Shown piece after piece: positions 8,874 through 17,222 of a stretch of 64,000 nt of DNA; within the stretch, counting starts at the first letter, position 1; each line of letters starts with the position of its first letter. The translations under genes and the position numbers were made by a program. Origin of the DNA: an uncultured Sphaerochaeta sp. (GTDB taxonomy: Bacteria > Spirochaetota > Spirochaetia > Sphaerochaetales > Sphaerochaetaceae); the NCBI RefSeq assembly GCF_963676285.1, contig NZ_OY781063.1, positions 930,001 through 994,000 of the forward strand, in the 5' to 3' direction. The notes under the pieces are model-generated. The model was not told the DNA's origin. It saw nothing but the letters and a program-made list of their open reading frames with translations, and searched no databases.

Positions 8874-9182
8874 CATTGAGCTCATCCTTCTCTCCAGCAG
8901 GGTTCTTTGGGGACTTCCTTGGGCTAGTTTTGCGTATGACCTCTCCAAGGAAGGAATAAGATCCGAGAGAACTGCATGACCTTCCTTGAGCTCATCTATG
9001 CTATACGATGAAACATCAGCAAAGAGCACAGCAAACCCTAATCGATATGCACGTAGGCGCCTCTCTGCCAGTACTGTGGAGGAACCCTTTCGCTGAAGAG
9101 TGAGCATGGTTTTCTCTAACTTTCCAATGGTAGAGAGAAAGGAAGCTTTCATGAGATCTTCTTCACAACGCAGCATACTCAT
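8823..9182 (-). CDS. Hypothetical all-helical protein
   Basis: Not recognised. The 119-residue product is almost entirely predicted helix, rich in Leu, Arg and Glu, with heptad-like spacing (TIGKLEKTMLTLQ, LIPSLERSYAKL, RRMSSMLDAIRAIDEL). There is no signal peptide or membrane segment. Its 3' end overlaps the amidohydrolase gene by 51 bases in the antisense direction. The region 8874-9182 has no other explanation, which supports a real gene. No good Shine-Dalgarno sequence precedes the ATG at 9182; a later ATG at about 9152 has a weak GAAGAAGA upstream, so the start is uncertain. Confidence 0.55.
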   Translation of the reverse strand: MSMLRCEEDLMKASFLSTIGKLEKTMLTLQRKGSSTVLAERRLRAYRLGFAVLFADVSSYSIDELKEGHAVLSDLIPSLERSYAKLAQGSPQRTLLERRMSSMLDAIRAIDELLGEDTL

Positions 9183-9216
9183 TTGTATACCGTAAATAAG
9201 ACTCGCTTGAAAAGCA

Positions 9217-9248
9217 CTATGTCGACACTCTGGAGAGAGTCGACATAG
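9217..9248 (-). terminator. Terminator of the NUP-family gene
   Basis: CTATGTCGAC (9217-9226) and GTCGACATAG (9239-9248) form a perfect 10-base stem, extended by CTC/GAG inside. On the minus strand TGCTTTT follows. It lies between the stop of the NUP-family gene and the start of the helical hypothetical gene. Confidence 0.7.
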
Positions 9249-9269
9249 ACGTAGAATTGGGTTTCCTAC

Positions 9270-10262
9270 CTAGAATGCACTTCTGTAATATTCCCAGTCA
9301 GAGAGTAGCTCCTCAATGATTGAGTTGGTAACAGCAAACCCGTTTTCCATACCAATGGAGAATGCTCCTGATGAAGCATCCAGACTCTCAGTCACACTCT
9401 GCCCAGGATGGGGCTGGTCATAGTTGACTACATCCCTGATAACAAGAAGTCGGTCAAGCTTGTTCTCATTCATGGCAACCACACCAAAGGCATTATCTTC
9501 CATCTGGGTGACCATATAGGTACCAGCATCATAGGCATCACAAACGTCGTCAGCATGTTCACTGGAGCCTTTTCCGTGCCAGTAGCTGTCACCGGTAACG
9601 GAGACTCCTCTACGCACAGCAGGAGTTTCCAGAGCCTCTTCGGCTGAATACAGCTTCCTATACTCCTTGGCGGCTTTCGCGTCGCTCAGCGGGACATCCT
9701 GGACAAGGTCAAATGCCCAGTCAACCAGAGAGGGATTGAGTTCAATATATCCGGGGCGATCATACCCAGAAGAACGCAAGAACAGGGAATCAGAGTCTTT
9801 CGGATTATCTGATTCCTTCCATGCGTGACCAAGTTCGTAGTCAACTAGGGCATCTGCAATTACCACATCTCCGAGTGTGCCACGCTCTGGGTTCATCCCT
9901 GAGCAACCGCTGATAAGGATATATGTATCTCTGAAATCAAATCGATCATCTCGAAGGATGGTAGTCAATGTTGCCGCTGCCTGTGCCTTTCCCATTCCTG
10001 CGATGGCTCCAGCGACACCCTCATCATTAACATAGAGTGTCAACGGCATGGTATTCAGTTCATAAGACATTGCACCATCAAAATAGGATTCATAGAAGTG
10101 TTGGAACTCCCCTGCGAAGTCTCCCTTATTTTCCCCTACTTCGAACATGCCAAACACCAGCACCTTGATTGGTTGCTTCTCTTCAATCGGTTGTGCACTC
10201 ACTGTGGACATGGCAAGAAGCAACATTCCTGCAACAAGAACACCTCGTACTCTTAGTTTCAT
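9270..10262 (-). CDS. Exported purine nucleoside permease (NUP) family protein
   Basis: This is a 330-residue protein with a cleavable signal peptide (hydrophobic stretch 7-20, cleavage expected after VSAQ near 24). The remainder matches the NUP family (PF06516), which is built on the purine nucleoside phosphorylase fold. Visible family segments are IAGMGKAQAAATLTTIL, ILISGCSGMNPERGTLGDVVIADALVDYELGH, GDSYWHGKG, and MVTQMEDNAFGVV near 250. Despite the family name there are no membrane helices. A periplasmic nucleoside-binding or nucleoside-cleaving role is more likely (inference). It has its own Shine-Dalgarno sequence (GGAGG, 7 bases from the ATG) and terminator, and fits the purine block upstream. 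Confidence 0.82.
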   Translation of the reverse strand: MKLRVRGVLVAGMLLLAMSTVSAQPIEEKQPIKVLVFGMFEVGENKGDFAGEFQHFYESYFDGAMSYELNTMPLTLYVNDEGVAGAIAGMGKAQAAATLTTILRDDRFDFRDTYILISGCSGMNPERGTLGDVVIADALVDYELGHAWKESDNPKDSDSLFLRSSGYDRPGYIELNPSLVDWAFDLVQDVPLSDAKAAKEYRKLYSAEEALETPAVRRGVSVTGDSYWHGKGSSEHADDVCDAYDAGTYMVTQMEDNAFGVVAMNENKLDRLLVIRDVVNYDQPHPGQSVTESLDASSGAFSIGMENGFAVTNSIIEELLSDWEYYRSAF

Positions 10263-10577
10263 TATTGGACCTCCATCCTTAAGAACTGCCTACAGCGTAG
10301 GGAAGGTTAAGAAGAACTACAAGAGGAGTCCAATGTCATATTACTTCACTCGGTAATGTACGTTTTAAAGGATTATCAAGATATTTCTTACAATTTTTAT
10401 TAATATGTCAATAATATACCGGTGGTCAAAGTAATCTATACATAAAAAATATTTCCTCTTTCGATCTTGAGTTTTTTGATAGGACACCGATAAAAAGAAT
10501 CTTTTATAACACTATTACAAAATATGTAATTATGTTAATGTTAGGCTATATTAGCACCTGCAATAAAGGAATGTAGC
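10263..10577. other. Divergent intergenic region, no gene
   Basis: This 315-base A+T-rich region separates the minus-strand NUP-family gene from the plus-strand nitronate monooxygenase gene and must carry both promoters. A TATATT at 10547-10552 is a possible -10 for the plus-strand gene, but no convincing -35 was found. ATTAC (10344-10348) and GTAAT (10357-10361) form a small inverted repeat that may be an operator. No RNA gene or reading frame of credible coding character was seen. Confidence 0.5.
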
Positions 10578-12011
10578 ATGACAATACCGGATTTAGAAAC
10601 ATTACATACAAATCTCAAGAGCGTATTGCACCATTGTGTGCAACAACTCCATCTAGGGGAGGTCAAGCCTGCTATTGAGAAAATACTCAGTTCAAAAATT
10701 ACCTGGCCGGAACTGAGAATCGGAAATCTTGTGGCAAAGGCCCCTATCGTTCAGGGTGGGATGGGAGTTGGAATCTCCCTCTCCTCTCTGGCATCAGCTG
10801 TTGCCAATGCTGGAGGTATCGGGGTAATTGCTGCCAATGGAATAGGCCTGCTTGAGAAAGACTACTATGAGGACGGGAGAGCCGCCAACCTTAGAGCATT
10901 CAGGAACGAAATCCGTAAAGCCAGAAGCTTGAGTGATGGAATCATTGGGGTGAACATCATGGTCGCTGTGAATGATTTCCACCAACTCCTCGATGTAGCC
11001 ATAGAAGAGAAAGTTGATATCGTTTTTCTTGGAGCGGGACTCCCGATCAAGAACATCCCGGTAGAAGCACTCAGGAAAGCAGACGTTAAACTTGCCCCAA
11101 TCGTAAGCTCTGCAAGGGCTGCACAGATGATCTTCCGCATGTGGGAGAAGCTGTATAACGACACCCCGGATGCTGTCGTGGTGGAAGGGCCAAAGGCAGG
11201 CGGGCACCTAGGATTTACCGCTGAGCAATTGGATGACCCAGAGTACCAACTCGAGGCCATTGTCCCCACCGTGGTGGAAGCACTGAAACCTTTCGAAGAG
11301 AGCAAGGGTGTTGCCATTCCTGTAATTGCAGGAGGTGGTGTCTACACAGGAAAGGATATCTACAAGGTACTAAGCCTTGGTGCGAGTGCCGTACAGATGG
11401 CAACCCGTTTTGTTGCAACTGATGAATGTGACGCCGATATTCGTTTCAAGGAAGCCTATGTTTCCTGCACGAAGGAACAAATCGGTCTTATCAAGAGTCC
11501 TGTTGGAATGCCTGGTCGTGCAATTCGCAACCAGTTCATCCTTGATAGCGAAGCAGGGAAGAATCCCTCGTTTCGCTGTGCTTGGAAGTGCCTGGCAACC
11601 TGCAAAGCAGAGCAAGCGAACTACTGCATCTCCATTGCATTAAACAATGCAAGAAGAGGATTGCTGAACAGCGGATATGTATTTGCGGGAAGCAATGCCT
11701 ATCGGGTAAAAAGAATTATACCGGTAGCTACCTTGGTTGAAGAGCTGCAGCGAGGATACCAGTTGAATGTGCAAGCCAAGCTGACCGAACTGCTGAACGC
11801 AGTGAAAGCCTTGCTTGATGCGTACGGAAAGAGAGAAGCTCTGCTGAAAGAACTCACAGAACGTTATGAGCAAGCGTTGGAAGCACTTCCTAGCCAGAAG
11901 GATGTTATTACTGCATTGAAAAAACAGTACAGCAGGCTCGTATCCCAGGAAGAAGTGCTTCGCTTGACGGTGAAGGAGAAACTCGTGCTCTCCTCACACC
12001 TGACTCACTAG
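10578..12011 (+). CDS. Nitronate monooxygenase / FabK-like NAD(P)H flavin oxidoreductase
   Basis: This is a 477-residue FMN-dependent TIM-barrel enzyme of the nitronate monooxygenase (2-nitropropane dioxygenase) family. Visible signature regions are APIVQGGMGVGISLSSLASAVANAGGIGVIAA near 57, the catalytic/FMN loop VVVEGPKAGGHLG near 198, and IPVIAGGGVYTGKDIYKVLSLGASAVQMATRF near 245, which binds the FMN phosphate. The last 80 residues are a helical extension beyond the usual barrel. Homologues detoxify nitronates or act as enoyl-ACP reductase-like enzymes, so the true substrate is open. AAGGA is 7 bases before the ATG. The stop overlaps that of the convergent gene by four bases. Confidence 0.85.
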   Translation: MTIPDLETLHTNLKSVLHHCVQQLHLGEVKPAIEKILSSKITWPELRIGNLVAKAPIVQGGMGVGISLSSLASAVANAGGIGVIAANGIGLLEKDYYEDGRAANLRAFRNEIRKARSLSDGIIGVNIMVAVNDFHQLLDVAIEEKVDIVFLGAGLPIKNIPVEALRKADVKLAPIVSSARAAQMIFRMWEKLYNDTPDAVVVEGPKAGGHLGFTAEQLDDPEYQLEAIVPTVVEALKPFEESKGVAIPVIAGGGVYTGKDIYKVLSLGASAVQMATRFVATDECDADIRFKEAYVSCTKEQIGLIKSPVGMPGRAIRNQFILDSEAGKNPSFRCAWKCLATCKAEQANYCISIALNNARRGLLNSGYVFAGSNAYRVKRIIPVATLVEELQRGYQLNVQAKLTELLNAVKALLDAYGKREALLKELTERYEQALEALPSQKDVITALKKQYSRLVSQEEVLRLTVKEKLVLSSHLTH

Positions 12012-12379
12012 AACAACTGTTCCTGACCGCTAAAACCCGCTTGGGCATGGAGTACCAGTGCTCCGTGTCCGGGGTGTTTTACGGGATTGAAGGCTTTCAT
12101 GAAATCATAATAGGCACCCTCTGTGTGGTAGCTTACCTCGCCTTTCAGTTGATATGACTTACCTTCCTCTGTAATGAAAAGCACGGATGCTTTTGTCCCC
12201 ATATCAATATTATGCTTTGTCTTGTCGAAGTAGTTGTTGGCGATGACAATTTCAGTATCCTGATAGAGATCGGTACAGGTAGCGTAGATGCTGTTGGGCA
12301 TCCCGCTCTCATCAACGGTAGTGAGTACAACAGCAGGCTGACGGCTCTTCCAAGCCTCAATGATTGTATTTGGTAACAT
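12008..12379 (-). CDS. Pyridoxamine 5'-phosphate oxidase-like (split-barrel flavin-binding) protein
   Basis: This is a 123-residue protein with the FMN-binding split-barrel fold. The N-terminal half has the usual strand pattern (PAVVLTTVDESGMPNSIYATC), followed by NNYFDKTKHNIDMGTKASVLFI and a GKSYQLKGEVSYHTEG segment typical of the small PNPOx-like oxidoreductases. It is too short to be a true PdxH. GGAGG is 7 bases from the ATG. It is divergent from the chromate transporter gene, with overlapping promoters in a 94-base gap. Confidence 0.8.
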   Translation of the reverse strand: MLPNTIIEAWKSRQPAVVLTTVDESGMPNSIYATCTDLYQDTEIVIANNYFDKTKHNIDMGTKASVLFITEEGKSYQLKGEVSYHTEGAYYDFMKAFNPVKHPGHGALVLHAQAGFSGQEQLF

Positions 12380-12411
12380 AATGAATCCTCCAACATCTTA
12401 TACTATGCTTC

Positions 12412-12440
12412 TTGCCTATCGCTTACAAGCATATTAGTAT
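12412..12440 (+). promoter_or_regulatory. Promoter of the chromate transporter gene
   Basis: TTGCCT (12412-12417), a 17-base spacer and TAGTAT (12435-12440). The start codon at 12474 is preceded by GAGGAGG. Confidence 0.5.
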
Positions 12441-12473
12441 CAACACAAGCAATTCCTTGCTGAGGAGGCTTGC

Positions 12474-13646
12474 ATGGCAACAGTGAACTATCGTCACTTC
12501 CTCAAAGATGTCTTGATCTGTAGCTTAGGTGCCTATGGGGGACCGGAGGCACACTTTGGCGTCTTCCTCGACCACCTGGTGACCAGGAAGCACTATCTAG
12601 AAGAAGAGGACCTTGTTGAACTTCTCGCCCTAAACAGTATTCTCCCTGGCCCGACCAGCACGCAGACCATTGTCTCGGTTGGCTACCGAATTGGAGGCCC
12701 ACTCCTTGCATTCTTCACCTTGATGGTTTGGGCATTACCAGTTGTGCTTATCATGACTGCACTGTCATTTCTCTATCAGATACTTGAAAAGTTGCAGATA
12801 TCTGGCAAGATTCTCCGCTTTATCGGCCCAATGGCGGTAGGATTCATTGTTCTCGCTGCCTATCGTATCGGGAAAAAAGTGTTGATCGACAAAACCAGTT
12901 ATGTACTCTTTATGCTTGGTGCAGTCACTACGTATTTTATTCGCTCTCCCTGGATTTTCCCCTTGGTACTCATCATTGGGGGAATCATTTCTGTGCTCAG
13001 CAGCAGGGGAACAGACTTATTCCAGAAAACACAGCTCAATCCCCCTTGGCATTACCTTGTATGGTTTGCATGCTTTGCTGCAGGATCACTCATTCTCTCC
13101 ACCCTAACCCATCACCTGCTAATCACGCTGTTTGAGGCATTCTACCGGTATGGGTACCTGGTATTTGGTGGAGGACAGGTGGTTGTCCCCGTCATGATTG
13201 CGGAATTGGTGGAGACAAAGGGGTATATGAGCAATGAGGAGTTCCTTACTGGATACGGCCTTGTACAAGGATTACCCGGCCCCATGTTCAGCTTCAGCGC
13301 CTATGCAGGAGGCATGGCAGCCCGTGGACAGGGTTCTCTGTTCCAGATTGCAGCTGCCTTACTCTCAGCAATTGGAATTTTCCTTCCGGGAACACTGCTC
13401 ATATTCTTTGTCTATCCTGTATGGGAGAAGTTGAAGGGGATCAAGGCAGTAAGACTATCCCTGAGAGGAGTCAATGCAGTGGCAGGGGGGCTCATTACCA
13501 CTGCAGCAATCCTGTTGTTGCAGAAAAGCGGCTTGAACATCGAGAATTTCCTAGTACTCCTCTTCACGGTGCTCTTGTTGCTTACACGAAAAATACCCGC
13601 CCCCTTGATCGTGCTTGCGGTACTGGGAGCGGGAATTATCCTGTAA
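12474..13646 (+). CDS. chrA: Chromate transporter, two-domain CHR family
   Basis: This is a 390-residue membrane protein of the CHR superfamily with two homologous halves. The first half has GAYGGPEAHFGVFLDHLV and NSILPGPTSTQT; the second has FGGGQVVVPVMIAELVE and YGLVQGLPGPMFSFSAYAGG. These paired FGG.....H/P and LPGP motifs are the family signature. About ten hydrophobic segments can be counted. Characterised members export chromate by proton exchange, but many homologues sit away from metal-resistance genes, and nothing nearby suggests chromate stress, so the substrate is unproven. Confidence 0.9.
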   Translation: MATVNYRHFLKDVLICSLGAYGGPEAHFGVFLDHLVTRKHYLEEEDLVELLALNSILPGPTSTQTIVSVGYRIGGPLLAFFTLMVWALPVVLIMTALSFLYQILEKLQISGKILRFIGPMAVGFIVLAAYRIGKKVLIDKTSYVLFMLGAVTTYFIRSPWIFPLVLIIGGIISVLSSRGTDLFQKTQLNPPWHYLVWFACFAAGSLILSTLTHHLLITLFEAFYRYGYLVFGGGQVVVPVMIAELVETKGYMSNEEFLTGYGLVQGLPGPMFSFSAYAGGMAARGQGSLFQIAAALLSAIGIFLPGTLLIFFVYPVWEKLKGIKAVRLSLRGVNAVAGGLITTAAILLLQKSGLNIENFLVLLFTVLLLLTRKIPAPLIVLAVLGAGIIL

Positions 13647-13655
13647 CTTGGTTGT

Positions 13656-14825
13656 TTACTTAAACGATTGCTGGTAGATCTTGAGACAATCCTCATCACT
13701 GAGGGTCATCGGATCAACCTCGAACAGACCACCCATGTTCTCTCTGGCGTTCTTGACCATCGGGGGAATCTCTTCCTCCTTCATGCCATAGTCACTCATC
13801 TTGAGGTCTGCTACCCCACAATCCTTCTGGAGTTCTTCCAAGGCTCTCACAAAATCCATTGCCTCAGTCGCATCTTCCTTGCCAAGTGCCTTTGCCATGG
13901 CAACCATTCGCTCATCCGCAATATGGTTCTCTGCAATATGGGTGTAGTAGGCCTTGCTTATCATAATCAAGCCTGCACCATGAGCAAGCTCAGGGTGGAA
14001 GGCACTCATGGCATGCTCCAGTGAGTGTTCGCTGATACATCCACTGGTCCATTCAACAAGACCTGCAAGGGTATTTGCCAGAGCTACATCTTCACGTGCT
14101 GCAAGATTCTTACCGTCCGCTACAGCTGTTCTTAGGCTTTTGCCGATTAGCCGGATTGCTTCCAGGCTATAGAGGTCACTGAATGTATTTGCTGTCTTAT
14201 TGAGATACCCTTCTGTGCTGTGAAAGAGTGCATCGAAACCTTGGAATGCTGTGAGCTGGGGAGGAACACTAACCATCAGTGTTGGGTCGACAATACTGAG
14301 TGTGGGAAAGGTATCCTCAGTTCCCATACCAATCTTCTCATTGGTCTCTTCCTTGGTAATGACCAACCAAGGGTCTACCTCCGTACCGGTTCCGGCTGTG
14401 GTGGTAATGGCAACAATGGGCAGTGGTTTTTTACTCATGGGCTTGCCCTTGCCAGAGCCTCCGCTGATATAGTCCCAAAGATCTCCATCATTGGTTGCCA
14501 TGATGGCAATTGCTTTCGCTGAGTCAATGACCGATCCACCACCAAGACCGATGACAAAGTCACAGCCTTTCGCCTTGGCAAGTGCAGACCCTTCTTCTAC
14601 ATGCCGCTTCACTGGGTTGGGAAGGATCTTATCAAAGACTTCATAGGTAACACCAGCTTGTTTCAATTGATCCTCAACCTGGCCAAGATAGCCGTATTTA
14701 CGGGTTGATGTACCGCTGGAAATAACAATCAACGCCTTCTTGCCGGGAAGTGACTGCTCGTGGAGCGTCGAAAGAGTATTCTGTCCGAAAACAAGTTTCG
14801 TTGGAAGAAAATAGGTCATGTTCAT
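13656..14825 (-). CDS. Iron-containing alcohol dehydrogenase
   Basis: This is a 389-residue group III NAD(P)-dependent alcohol dehydrogenase. The Rossmann part has a GGGSVIDSAKAIA cofactor motif near 95, followed by the TTAGTGTEVD segment. The metal ligands lie in the C-terminal helical domain, in HSLEHAMSAFHPELAHGAGL and a later His near 277. The reading frame is open for 43 more codons upstream, but GGAGG sits 7 bases before the ATG at 14825 and homologues begin at MNMTYFLPTKLVFG, so the shorter form is given. It probably reduces aldehydes to alcohols during fermentation (butanol/1,2-propanediol type). It has its own promoter but may also be read from the cupin gene upstream. Confidence 0.9.
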   Translation of the reverse strand: MNMTYFLPTKLVFGQNTLSTLHEQSLPGKKALIVISSGTSTRKYGYLGQVEDQLKQAGVTYEVFDKILPNPVKRHVEEGSALAKAKGCDFVIGLGGGSVIDSAKAIAIMATNDGDLWDYISGGSGKGKPMSKKPLPIVAITTTAGTGTEVDPWLVITKEETNEKIGMGTEDTFPTLSIVDPTLMVSVPPQLTAFQGFDALFHSTEGYLNKTANTFSDLYSLEAIRLIGKSLRTAVADGKNLAAREDVALANTLAGLVEWTSGCISEHSLEHAMSAFHPELAHGAGLIMISKAYYTHIAENHIADERMVAMAKALGKEDATEAMDFVRALEELQKDCGVADLKMSDYGMKEEEIPPMVKNARENMGGLFEVDPMTLSDEDCLKIYQQSFK

Positions 14826-14853
14826 GAAAAAAACCTCCTTGGTTAATATACAT

Positions 14854-14882
14854 AACATACAACTATTCTTTGCTCTCGGCAA
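14854..14882 (-). promoter_or_regulatory. Promoter of the iron-containing alcohol dehydrogenase gene
   Basis: On the minus strand TTGCCG (14882-14877), a 17-base spacer and TATGTT (14859-14854). The predicted leader is about 20 bases and contains the AAGGAGG ribosome site. Confidence 0.55.
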
Positions 14883-14978
14883 ATAAAGGCCTCTGCTGAA
14901 AATAAAAGCAAACTGTAAGCAGAAACCAATAAATGCGTACGAGAGTTCCACCAATCTTTGGGTATCTGTTAAGGAATT

Positions 14979-15302
14979 CTATAGAAAATCTTCCCGTGCA
15001 GGAGTAAAGCAATCTATTACCACACCATCTTCCAAGCAGGTGACCCCATGCTCCACATCCGAGGCAAAAGCCAAGGAATCACCAGGGCCTGCTTCTTCAG
15101 ATTCTCCATTACTTGTAAACGAGAAACGTCCTGACTTGATATAGCTGATTTGCTGATGGGGGTGATTATGGACTGGTACTACCGCACTGGAGGCAAAGGT
15201 TACTTCAACCAACATCAGCCCTGGAGTATGGGAGAGAACCCTTCTGGATACGCCAGGGGCCATGGTAATTGCAGTGGCATCATCATATTTCAATTTGTTC
15301 AT
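14979..15302 (-). CDS. Small cupin-domain protein
   Basis: This is a 107-residue single-domain cupin. The metal motif HNHPHQQISYIKSG and the second motif (GDSLAFASDVEHGVTCLEDG) are clear, so a metal-binding beta-barrel is expected. Proteins of this size act as small sugar isomerases or ligand-sensing proteins; no specific role can be assigned. The frame is open further upstream, but AGGAG lies 5 bases before the ATG at 15302. It follows the barrel gene by 49 bases and precedes the Fe-alcohol dehydrogenase gene, probably as one unit. Confidence 0.8.
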   Translation of the reverse strand: MNKLKYDDATAITMAPGVSRRVLSHTPGLMLVEVTFASSAVVPVHNHPHQQISYIKSGRFSFTSNGESEEAGPGDSLAFASDVEHGVTCLEDGVVIDCFTPAREDFL

Positions 15303-15351
15303 ATCTGCTCCTACAAACAGCCTACCTAATTTCAGGAAGGAAGGAAAGCTC

Positions 15352-16146
15352 CTAACTGAGCAATCTCCTGATCTGCTTTCCCTCAAACGGTGCTATCTTC
15401 ATGGTCTCAGGAGCATGTACGAGTGGACCTTCATAGTGCATAAGATCGAGCCTATCCCTGATAAGAGCCCAAGGCAACGTTCCACTACCAACCGCTTGTC
15501 CGTTGTTCTCCCTGATATGGATGCAGTGCAGATAATACCCAGCTTGCTCGAAAGCAGCGAGCATGTCTGACTCCTCGATATTCATATGGAAGGTATCAAG
15601 ATCGATGCCACAGCCTGGGTGGTTGACTGCTCGAACAAATTGGAGCGCGTCATCAGCAGTGTTTAGGAAGAAGTGCTCGTAGCGATTTACCGGGCGGATG
15701 TTCAACAAGACATCTTCATCTACAGCGATATTTGCCAAAGACCTCAGACTTCCCACACTCTGCTCGAACAAACGGTCCTTTTGGGTTTCAACAGGGAGCA
15801 AAGGAGGAAAAGCGGTATAGAATGGCCCATTCAGACTCCCCCCTCCCATCTGTCCGATATTCCTGATAATTTTTTCAACTGTTGAAAGTCCCCTCTTTCT
15901 CACCTCTTCATCCAGTGATGAAAGGTCATAGAGTGGCCCCAGTGATAGTGAATAGGATAGATCTAATTGGAAGTTTCTTGCCTCCAACGATATGCGCTTA
16001 AGCCCTAGGGGAGACAGGGAGAGCAAGCGCTCTCCATTGATTTCGAGCAGATTATATTCGTATTCCCTCGCTCTGGCGAACAGGGAAACAACATCATCGT
16101 TCCCATATACCTTGAACCGAGTTTCGTGAACACCAATCCTTCTCAT
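15352..16146 (-). CDS. Xylose isomerase-like TIM-barrel protein with altered metal site
   Basis: This is a 264-residue protein of the sugar phosphate isomerase/epimerase (AP endonuclease 2) superfamily, closest by eye to the ketose 3-epimerases. In that family four residues bind Mn: Glu, Asp, His, Glu. Here the segment that normally reads EPLNR is RPVNR, with Arg151 in place of the first Glu. Asp184 (DLDTFHMN) and His210 (CIHIRENN) are kept. The last Glu position (LVIES in relatives) reads LVHAPE, so Glu is shifted by two or lost. It may be a catalytically altered or binding-only member. AGAGGG lies 8 bases before the ATG. It starts a short operon with a cupin gene. Confidence 0.75.
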   Translation of the reverse strand: MRRIGVHETRFKVYGNDDVVSLFARAREYEYNLLEINGERLLSLSPLGLKRISLEARNFQLDLSYSLSLGPLYDLSSLDEEVRKRGLSTVEKIIRNIGQMGGGSLNGPFYTAFPPLLPVETQKDRLFEQSVGSLRSLANIAVDEDVLLNIRPVNRYEHFFLNTADDALQFVRAVNHPGCGIDLDTFHMNIEESDMLAAFEQAGYYLHCIHIRENNGQAVGSGTLPWALIRDRLDLMHYEGPLVHAPETMKIAPFEGKQIRRLLS

Positions 16147-16153
16147 ATAGGAA

Positions 16154-16180
16154 ACCCTCTACTACAGTATAGCAGAGGGT
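16154..16180 (-). promoter_or_regulatory. Operator-like palindrome enclosing an extended -10 promoter
   Basis: ACCCTCT (16180-16174 on the minus strand) and AGAGGGT (16160-16154) form an inverted repeat. Between the arms lies TGCTATACT, an extended -10. The downstream arm also contains the AGAGGG Shine-Dalgarno sequence of the barrel gene. A repressor on this palindrome would cover the core promoter. Confidence 0.5.
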
Positions 16181-16294
16181 AAAGGAGGAGACCAGAGAAA
16201 CGCACAACACTACAGCAAGCATATGACTCAATAGGTAAATCAAGTATTCAATGATACATATGTTGAACATCAACTACTAAGATATTCTGAAATA

Positions 16295-16303
16295 TGGTAT
16301 ATT
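16295..16303 (+). promoter_or_regulatory. Extended -10 element giving a probable leaderless mRNA
   Basis: TGG followed by TATATT (16298-16303). The start of transcription would fall at 16310-16311, which is the ATG of the DUF89 gene. No Shine-Dalgarno sequence and no clear -35 element are present. Confidence 0.45.
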
Positions 16304-16310
16304 CGCTCCC

Positions 16311-17219
16311 ATGAATACCACACTCGAATGCATACCTTGTTTCTTCAATCAGGTACTCGCATCAGGGAAACTTTTAGGCCTTTCTCCTGAATCAATCAAG
16401 CAAATCATGGACGAAGTCGGTAATGAACTTAAGCATTTCCCTTTGGACATGACTCCTCCTGCAATGGCCTACCATATACAACGACTGTTTGTAGAAAAAT
16501 CAGGAGAGGAAGATCCCTATCGTTCTGTGAAAATAATGAGTAATACACAGGCACTAGCGGTGATAGATGATCTGAGGAAAATCGTAAGAGACTCGCAAAA
16601 CCCACTGAAGACAGCGGTAAAACTGGCTTGTGCAGGAAATATCATCGATTATGGGGCTTTCCCTAATGGCATTGACGTACAAGGAGAGATTACAAGGATT
16701 CTCGAACAGTCACAGGATGCAGAGGGAGAGGAAGCAACTTCCTTGTTTGATTTCGACACCTTCAAACAATCTCTACATTCGGCAAAACGGTTGATGTATA
16801 TTGGGGATAATGCTGGAGAAATCGTCTTTGACAAAGTACTGTTGGAAACGATTGCAAAAGCATTCCCACAACTTGAACTGTATTACGTTACCAGGGGACA
16901 ACCGATTCTCAATGATGTATTGGTCAAGGATGCCTTGGACTGTGGTCTCGATTCGGTGGCTACCATTGTTTCCAGCGGGAGCAAAACACCTGGGTTGATC
17001 CTGAGCGAAGCTGACCCTGCGTTCCTCAGATTGTATGACAGTGCAGATCTAATCATCAGTAAGGGACAAGGAAACTATGAAGCACTCTCTCAAGCCGAAG
17101 GGCCGATATTTTTTCTTTTCATCATCAAGTGTGAGGTGATCAGTAAGCATATTGGCGGTACGAAAATGGAATTGGTTCTGAAAAGCAATACGAAGCATTC
17201 AAAGAAAGCCCAAGACTAA
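16311..17219 (+). CDS. DUF89/ARMT1-like metal-dependent phosphatase family protein
   Basis: This is a 302-residue member of the DUF89 family (PF01937), whose characterised relatives are metal-dependent phosphatases that remove damaged or surplus phosphometabolites. The N-terminal CIPCFFNQ (7-14) is the Cys motif of the prokaryotic subgroup. The metal/phosphate site is marked by YIGDNAGEIVFD near 163 and the SKGQGNYEAL segment near 251, and the C-terminal part is a Rossmann-like core. No later start can be used without losing the Cys motif, and no ribosome site is seen, which supports leaderless translation. It is convergent with the acetolactate decarboxylase gene, three bases apart. Confidence 0.85.
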   Translation: MNTTLECIPCFFNQVLASGKLLGLSPESIKQIMDEVGNELKHFPLDMTPPAMAYHIQRLFVEKSGEEDPYRSVKIMSNTQALAVIDDLRKIVRDSQNPLKTAVKLACAGNIIDYGAFPNGIDVQGEITRILEQSQDAEGEEATSLFDFDTFKQSLHSAKRLMYIGDNAGEIVFDKVLLETIAKAFPQLELYYVTRGQPILNDVLVKDALDCGLDSVATIVSSGSKTPGLILSEADPAFLRLYDSADLIISKGQGNYEALSQAEGPIFFLFIIKCEVISKHIGGTKMELVLKSNTKHSKKAQD

Positions 17220-17222
17220 AGG

